6,104 bases of DNA from Prevotellaceae bacterium UBA1787 (lineage in GTDB: Bacteria > Bacteroidota > Bacteroidia > Bacteroidales > Bacteroidaceae), in contig DCGD01000153.1 in assembly GCA_002315195.1 (NCBI GenBank), positions 1 to 6,104 of the forward strand, read 5' to 3'. A program made the translations under genes and the position numbers. Positions 1-3,298 of the stretch are shown here, piece after piece; position 1 is the first letter of the stretch, and each line of letters begins with the position of its first letter. The notes below the pieces were generated by a model that did no database searches, had not been told where the DNA came from, and saw nothing but the letters and a program-made list of their open reading frames with translations.

Positions 1-394
1 GTACGCGTTTCTTGCCGATGCCGGTCACCTCGTAGAGGCGTTCGATATTGTCTTCGATAATCTCAATGGTGTCAGTTCCGAATTTTTCGACAATCAAATG
101 GGCGAACTTGGGTCCGATCCCTTTAACCAAACTGCTGCCAAGGTACTTTTCAATGCCGTAGGCGGTGGCCGGCATGACCACTTCCCAAGTCTCGGCGACG
201 AACTGCCTTCCGTAGCGTTTGTCCATTTTCCAATCACCTTCGCACAGCAGCACCGCCCCAACTGGAACGTCCAGCAGGTTTCCTACCAAGGTCACGGGTT
301 CATTGAAGTCCTTGACCCTTGTCTTCATCACGGAATAACCGTTCTCTTGGTTTTGGTAGGTGATGTGGTCTATGACGCAACGCAGTTTAGTCAT
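1..394 (-). CDS. recD2: RecD2-type ATP-dependent DNA helicase, N-terminal part (runs off the left edge)
   Basis: SF1B helicases of the RecD2/RecD-like group unwind DNA 5' to 3' without RecBC and act in replication and repair in the cytoplasm. Only 131 residues are visible. Residues 1-75 form the beta-rich N-terminal domain (MTKLRCVIDHITYQ, then ENGYSVMK). They are followed by the family's helix-hairpin-helix stretch YLGSSLVKGIGPKFAHLIV at about 84-102, then by LYEVTGIGKKRV at 120-131, which starts the next hairpin repeat. Family members are usually over 700 residues, so Walker A and the other helicase motifs lie outside the window and activity cannot be judged. The ATG at 394-392 is the first possible start, because an in-frame TAA lies two codons upstream. 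No strong Shine-Dalgarno site is visible, only A-rich sequence. The gene begins 62 bp after the acetyltransferase stop with no clear promoter between, so it is probably the third gene of that transcript. Identification is by recalled family sequence, not by a search. Confidence 0.88.
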   Translation of the reverse strand, partial: MTKLRCVIDHITYQNQENGYSVMKTRVKDFNEPVTLVGNLLDVPVGAVLLCEGDWKMDKRYGRQFVAETWEVVMPATAYGIEKYLGSSLVKGIGPKFAHLIVEKFGTDTIEIIEDNIERLYEVTGIGKKRV

Positions 395-456
395 TTGTTA
401 TGTGATTTCTTTGTTTTTGCGACGCGATGCCGGTGGTGGTATTCAGAAAGTATGTG

Positions 457-903
457 TCAGTTTTTGCTCCATGTCATTTTGACGTGGGGTATGCCATCGA
501 GCATGAACGTGTTGGAGGACTGCCTGAATCCCACGCTTTCATAGAATCCTTTGGCATATTCCTGTGCTTCGATGTCAATGACCTTTGCGTTGAAGCACTC
601 TACGGCTGTTTCGATGGCGTAAAGCATGATTCGCTTTCCATAGCCTTTTCCGCGTACCGTGGTGATGACCCTTCCGATGGAAATCTCTGTCATGTGGGTG
701 CCGGCGGGGCATACGCGGGCGAGGGCGACGATTTTATTGTTCTCCTCCATCCAGAGATGGATGGAATTTTGGTCGTCATAGTCCAAGTCCTGATAGACGC
801 AGTTCTGTTCCACTACGAATACTTCGCTGCGAACGCTCAGGAGTGCGTAGAGTTCGTTTGTGTTCAGTTCCTGGAAAGTTTTCCTGTGCAAGATGATGCT
901 CAT
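457..903 (-). CDS. elaA: ElaA-family GNAT N-acetyltransferase
   Basis: A 148-residue single-domain GNAT acyltransferase of the ElaA family, close to the roughly 150 residues of E. coli ElaA. It should use acetyl-CoA in the cytoplasm; I know of no firmly established physiological substrate for the family. The hallmark near the N-terminus is LYALLSVRSEVFVVEQNC at 18-35 followed by YQDLD. The acetyl-CoA pyrophosphate loop is RGKGYG at 84-89, preceded by the beta strand SIGRVITT (75-82). Motif B is AQEYAKGFYESVGF at 113-126, and the C-terminal DGIPHVKM at 136-143 is typical of ElaA. Start: the ATG at 903-901 is the first conventional start after an in-frame TGA 24 bases upstream. It lies 54 bp downstream of the nitroreductase stop and 62 bp upstream of recD2. 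The genes share a strand and no -7-like site is seen in either gap, so co-transcription is likely. Nothing in the sequence suggests truncation or a missing motif. Confidence 0.9.
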   Translation of the reverse strand: MSIILHRKTFQELNTNELYALLSVRSEVFVVEQNCVYQDLDYDDQNSIHLWMEENNKIVALARVCPAGTHMTEISIGRVITTVRGKGYGKRIMLYAIETAVECFNAKVIDIEAQEYAKGFYESVGFRQSSNTFMLDGIPHVKMTWSKN

Positions 904-957
904 GATGTTGGTGATTGCTTCGTTTCAACCTATTGCAATGAAAAGAATTTCGGACAA

Positions 958-1644
958 TCAAATCCATTCGAAATTCTCTTTTCCTGCGCCGATTTCAAAA
1001 TGCAGTTTGGCTATGCCCAGGTCCATCCAAGTGTAGCCAATCATGGAGAATCCCCTTTCGGCTTTTACCCTGTGGGTACCGTCACGTTGAGGCGGGACAT
1101 ACTCGAAGTGGAATTTCTGCTGATTGACGGCCGAGGGTGCGAGGCGTGCCGCTTCCGCACCATTTCTGAACCATTCGGGCGTGGCGTTGTCGGCGTTGCT
1201 GATTTCGTGAACGGATTTCTTCTTCATGTTTCGTCCGGGGTCGTTGTGATGGCCCAGGGCAATCATGCAGGCAATCTTTTCGTTGCCGTCCAATTGGTAC
1301 GCACCCTTAACCTTGCGGTAGGAGAGGCCCGCCCAGCAAGAACCGAGCCCCAGCTGTTCCGCCAGCAAAACCAACATCTCCCCATAGTAGCCGATGCGTT
1401 CGTCGAGGTCATCTGCTTGTACGCCCGCCATGACCAAATAGTTCTCTACGCCGGAGAACGAACCATAGGCCAACATGCCGCTGAAACCCTTCGTCTCGTT
1501 GAGAACCAGCTGTATGTGTAGTCGTCCTTTCCGGTTGCACTCGTCAATTTTTGCCTGCAAGGTGCAGATGATGTCTTGTGAGAGCGGTCTGCTGACGTAG
1601 TGACGCACGCTATGGCGCGATTTGATGGCTTCAAGTAATGTCAT
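958..1644 (-). CDS. Nitroreductase family protein, TM1586 type (probable FMN-dependent oxidoreductase)
   Basis: A 228-residue protein of the nitroreductase fold. The N-terminus has SRHSVRHY at 9-16, the usual phosphate-contacting stretch for FMN. The other FMN signature, EAARLAPSAVNQQ at 164-176, lies in the second half. In ordinary nitroreductases it follows the SRHSVR stretch by some 30 residues. At that place the first half has only a degenerate ECNRKGRLHIQLV (35-47). This two-half layout, together with GSFSGVENYLVMAG (61-74), GYYGEMLVLLAEQLGLGSCW (85-104) and MDLGIAKLHFEIGAG (207-221), fits the family known as putative TM nitroreductase (TM1586-like). Family members probably reduce quinones or nitro compounds with NAD(P)H, but the natural substrate is unknown. 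The ATG at 1644 is the only conventional start after an in-frame TAA 21 bases upstream. It is the first gene of a likely nitroreductase-elaA-recD2 transcript, with a candidate promoter about 145 bp upstream. Confidence 0.88.
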   Translation of the reverse strand: MTLLEAIKSRHSVRHYVSRPLSQDIICTLQAKIDECNRKGRLHIQLVLNETKGFSGMLAYGSFSGVENYLVMAGVQADDLDERIGYYGEMLVLLAEQLGLGSCWAGLSYRKVKGAYQLDGNEKIACMIALGHHNDPGRNMKKKSVHEISNADNATPEWFRNGAEAARLAPSAVNQQKFHFEYVPPQRDGTHRVKAERGFSMIGYTWMDLGIAKLHFEIGAGKENFEWI

Positions 1645-1689
1645 GAGTTGCGAAATTACATATTTTTACGGATTCATGACGCCAACAAG

Positions 1690-1710
1690 CCTTGACATTC
1701 AGTTCCAAGG
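1690..1710 (-). other. Small dyad in the nitroreductase leader
   Basis: CCTTG at 1690-1694 and its reverse complement CAAGG at 1706-1710 enclose an 11-base loop. It lies about 45 bases upstream of the nitroreductase ATG, inside the predicted 5' leader. Five base pairs are close to what chance gives, so the function is uncertain. Confidence 0.2.
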
Positions 1711-1730
1711 ACCGATGGGTTAGGGGACGG

Positions 1731-1752
1731 TTCAGCCTTCTGTTTCGCTGAA
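1731..1752 (-). other. 6-bp perfect hairpin in the nitroreductase leader
   Basis: TTCAGC at 1731-1736 and GCTGAA at 1747-1752 are perfect reverse complements around a 10-base loop. If the promoter at 1788-1795 is used, this hairpin forms early in the untranslated leader. No run of U follows it, so it is not an intrinsic terminator. A regulatory role is only a possibility. Confidence 0.25.
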
Positions 1753-1787
1753 GTGTGGCAAGTTTGCGGCGCATACGAAAACGCCCA

Positions 1788-1795
1788 CAAAAATA
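1788..1795 (-). promoter_or_regulatory. Candidate -7 promoter element for the nitroreductase-elaA-recD2 transcript
   Basis: On the minus strand this reads TATTTTTG, a full match to the Bacteroidota -7 consensus TAnnTTTG. A weak -33 candidate, TTG at 1814-1812, lies 16 bases upstream, somewhat closer than usual. Transcription would start near 1781 and leave a leader of about 137 nt before the ATG at 1644. The T-rich surroundings make a chance match possible. Confidence 0.45.
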
Positions 1796-1850
1796 CAAAA
1801 AAAACATCGGACAACCATCATGCCGTGCGAACAATAAGCGGGACATGGGC

Positions 1851-1879
1851 TTTGGGACTTCATTTTTGCATTTCCCAAA
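1851..1879 (-). terminator. Weak hairpin behind the SprT-like gene, possible transcription end
   Basis: TTTGGGA and TCCCAAA (7 bp) enclose a 15-base loop, beginning 32 bases after the SprT-like stop on the minus strand. There is no T tract behind the stem on that strand, so it is not a canonical intrinsic terminator. It is listed because it is the only stem between this gene and the next promoter. Confidence 0.2.
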
Positions 1880-1911
1880 ATCCAACGCCGACAAAGCCAA
1901 TTGTGCGGAGG

Positions 1912-2919
1912 TCAGCAGTCGATGATCTTGCTTCCGTCACATTTCAGATGTTTTGCATTTTTCAAGTGTGCCATAACCCTTTCCTTGTCTTCGGGATGGT
2001 AAGACAATTTGCCGGAGTTGGGGTATTTTTCAAAGTAAGGGTCGTTGCTCATGTAAAGTTCAACCGATTTTACGTTGTGGAAGACTTTGATGTCGTTGTA
2101 GTACTTGAGAATGGTGGACAGAACGCGTGGCAGCACCTTTATCCCCGTCTGTTGGTCTTCGAGTGAAAGAACCGCAATCACATGGTATTTGGGAAGGTTT
2201 GTCCTCTCCCCGCTTGGTTGGTGTTCCTGCGCGTGGTCATTACTGATTAGCTGCTTTCCGTCGCACTTGAGTTCTTCGGCGCCCTGCAGGTGCGCCATGA
2301 CCTCTTCATAATCGACGTAGCAGACGTTGAGGGCGGAGGAGTTGGGGAAACGGTTGAAGAAGATGTCGTTGCTCATGAAGAGTTTGATGCTTTTCACCAT
2401 ATTGGAAGCACTGATTTGGTTGAAGTAGTTCAGGATTTTCGGCGAAATGCGTGGCAAGACCTTCAGCCCCGTCTTTCCGTTTGCCATCGATACGACGGCG
2501 ACGACATGCCAGTGCTGTTTCGTGTCGTAAGTCTGTTCGATTTGTTCCGCCGTACCCTTGTGCGAGATGTTCAGGTGCCTGCCGTGCCTTTTGTTGATGT
2601 CGTTCATTAGGCGTTGGAAAATGTGACCGTGCGAAGAAGAATCTTCCAGGTGGTTGAATCCTATGTAGTAATGTATCATTTCGTGGATGATGGTGTCCTC
2701 GATCTCTCGTTCGGGCAAGTCAATGCGCGTGTTGATGCGCAGGCGGAAATTGTAACACTCGGTCATTCCATTCGGAAGTCTGCGTTTTTGGAAGGCGCAG
2801 ACACCCAGGAAGGTCTTTGCGTCACTGAGTTCAATGGGAATTCGGGGAAGTTTCCCGGCAAACATCTTTCGGTTGAATTCATCGAATTTCCTTTCGATGT
2901 ACGGAATGGTAGCTTTCAT
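1912..2919 (-). CDS. SprT-like zinc metalloprotease with a tandemly duplicated C-terminal domain
   Basis: 335 residues. The SprT-like catalytic domain occupies about residues 1-120. The motif HEMIH at 79-83 gives two zinc ligands and the catalytic Glu80. The third ligand is probably His97 in HGHIF, the usual SprT pattern of a later HGxxF. Eukaryotic relatives (SPRTN) digest DNA-protein crosslinks, and a similar repair role in the cytoplasm is inferred here. The C-terminal zinc ribbon of classical SprT proteins is absent, with no CxxC pair anywhere. Instead residues 138-225 and 246-333 are two copies of one 88-residue unit, about 50% identical without gaps, joined by a hydrophilic 20-residue linker. 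Start: the frame is open up to a TTG at 3009, but the ATG at 2919 is preferred. It is the first ATG, the conserved sequence begins there, A-rich sequence precedes it, and the candidate promoter at 3014-3021 would start transcription at about 3008. The gene probably has its own transcript. Confidence 0.88.
   Translation of the reverse strand: MKATIPYIERKFDEFNRKMFAGKLPRIPIELSDAKTFLGVCAFQKRRLPNGMTECYNFRLRINTRIDLPEREIEDTIIHEMIHYYIGFNHLEDSSSHGHIFQRLMNDINKRHGRHLNISHKGTAEQIEQTYDTKQHWHVVAVVSMANGKTGLKVLPRISPKILNYFNQISASNMVKSIKLFMSNDIFFNRFPNSSALNVCYVDYEEVMAHLQGAEELKCDGKQLISNDHAQEHQPSGERTNLPKYHVIAVLSLEDQQTGIKVLPRVLSTILKYYNDIKVFHNVKSVELYMSNDPYFEKYPNSGKLSYHPEDKERVMAHLKNAKHLKCDGSKIIDC
1921..2184 (-). repeat. 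C-terminal domain copy 2 of the SprT-like protein
   Basis: Encodes residues 246-333, from HVIAVLSLE to KCDGSKII. It shares with copy 1 the ordered motifs HVxAVxS, TGxKVLPR, VKSxxLxMSND, FxxxPNS, VMAHL and LKCDG. By hand I count 44 identities in 88 positions with no gap. The copies are diverged enough that this is an old domain duplication, not a recent sequence expansion. Confidence 0.9.
2245..2508 (-). repeat. C-terminal domain copy 1 of the SprT-like protein
   Basis: Encodes residues 138-225, from HVVAVVSMA to KCDGKQLI, directly behind the protease domain. This is the position the single copy takes in the shorter SprT-like proteins of Bacteroidales as I remember them. The family of the domain is not one I can name. 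Confidence 0.9.
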
Positions 2920-3013
2920 TAATCTTTTTTTGCGTTGTGGAATGGTATCTGCATTCTTTGGAACGGACCTATATGTTAGGAATACCCCTTCTCCAGAGTT
3001 CAAAATCAAGTTG

Positions 3014-3021
3014 CAAAGTTA
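3014..3021 (-). promoter_or_regulatory. Candidate -7 promoter element for the SprT-like gene
   Basis: The minus strand reads TAACTTTG followed by CA, a full match to the Bacteroidota TAnnTTTG element. It lies 95 bases upstream of the ATG at 2919, giving a leader of about 90 nt. No convincing TTTG is found at the -33 position, so this is a half-site match. A start near 3008 would make the TTG at 3009 unusable as a start codon. Confidence 0.5.
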
Positions 3022-3145
3022 GTCTTTTTTGTTCGATTAGAGTGTGTGGAAGAAGGGGAATTGACGGAAACACCACAGTTTTAGGCATTTGGCTTTGCTT
3101 TGACTAATAGTTTTCCATGGGTGCCAACACCGTTGCCATTATGCG

Positions 3146-3153
3146 CAAAGGTA
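3146..3153 (-). promoter_or_regulatory. Second -7-like promoter element upstream of the SprT-like gene
   Basis: The minus strand reads TACCTTTG followed by CG, again a full TAnnTTTG match and of the form often seen in Bacteroidales. TTTG motifs upstream are 14 and 26 bases away, neither at the expected distance. A transcript from here would begin near 3140 and carry a leader of about 220 nt to the SprT-like ATG. Confidence 0.4.
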
Positions 3154-3201
3154 AATCAAGTTCGTCTCAAATCGTGGGACAAATATCATAAAACAAAGTC
3201 G

Positions 3202-3288
3202 GAGTCCACTATAAAAGAATTTATTGTAAACAATGAGCATTGATAATCAATATGTTACAAATAAAAAATAACCTTTCACAGTAGACTC
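3202..3288. repeat. 87-bp concentric imperfect palindrome behind sbcC
   Basis: The outer arms are 3202-3218 (starting GAGTCCACTATAAAAG) and 3272-3288, which reads GAGTCTACTGTGAAAGG on the minus strand. The arms differ at four positions, all transitions, and every one becomes a G-U pair in minus-strand RNA, so a transcript of sbcC could form an uninterrupted 17-bp stem. Inside are a 6-bp perfect stem (3224-3229 with 3255-3260) and an apical dyad at 3239-3251. All three share nearly one centre, at 3242-3245. It begins 10 bases after the sbcC stop. No clean U tract follows. It could be a 3'-end structure or the remnant of a small inverted-repeat element. I see no target-site duplication. Confidence 0.7.
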
Positions 3289-3298
3289 ATTTTCGGAT

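Larger units (their letters stand above)
1645..1911. other. Intergenic region between the SprT-like gene and the nitroreductase gene
   Basis: A 267-bp gap. Read on the minus strand it holds a weak hairpin behind the SprT-like stop, then a T-rich stretch with a -7-like promoter site, then a predicted leader of about 137 nt with two small dyads before the nitroreductase ATG. An 89-codon open frame crosses the gap and runs into the nitroreductase gene. Its composition looks random and it would overlap both the promoter and the real start, so I do not call it. I see no RNA gene. Confidence 0.6.
2920..3298. other. Intergenic region between sbcC and the SprT-like gene
   Basis: A 379-bp gap. Read on the minus strand it contains, from right to left, the 87-bp palindrome right after the sbcC stop, a -7-like site at 3153-3146 with an 11-codon open frame behind it, and a second -7-like site at 3021-3014 closest to the SprT-like gene. 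The sequence around the palindrome is very AT-rich. I find no protein-coding gene of useful length and no tRNA or rRNA. Confidence 0.7.

Noticed and set aside
427..1521. 364-codon plus-strand open frame opposite the nitroreductase and acetyltransferase genes
   Set aside because: It lies antisense to two well-recognised genes, has no recognisable domain and is explained as the reverse of their codon pattern.
1651..1658. TAATTTCG on the minus strand as a promoter for a leaderless nitroreductase mRNA
   Set aside because: It misses the consensus by one base, has no -33 partner and would put the start at the ATG itself; the full match at 1788-1795 is preferred.
1631..1900. 89-codon minus-strand open frame between the SprT-like and nitroreductase genes
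   Set aside because: It covers the promoter and the nitroreductase start in another frame, has random-looking composition and no recognisable motif.
2920..3009. Extended N-terminus of the SprT-like protein starting at 3009
   Set aside because: The upstream start is TTG, the extra 30 residues do not look conserved, and the predicted transcription start falls at its first codon.
3014..3163. Ten-base direct repeat AACTTGATTT near both promoter-like sites of the SprT-like gene
   Set aside because: It is short and AT-rich, and it sits before one -7 site but after the other, so a shared operator is not supported.
3202..3288. Complete insertion sequence or classical intrinsic terminator
   Set aside because: There is no transposase gene and no evident target duplication, so it is not a complete element. 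The 53-base loop and lack of a U tract do not fit a standard terminator.
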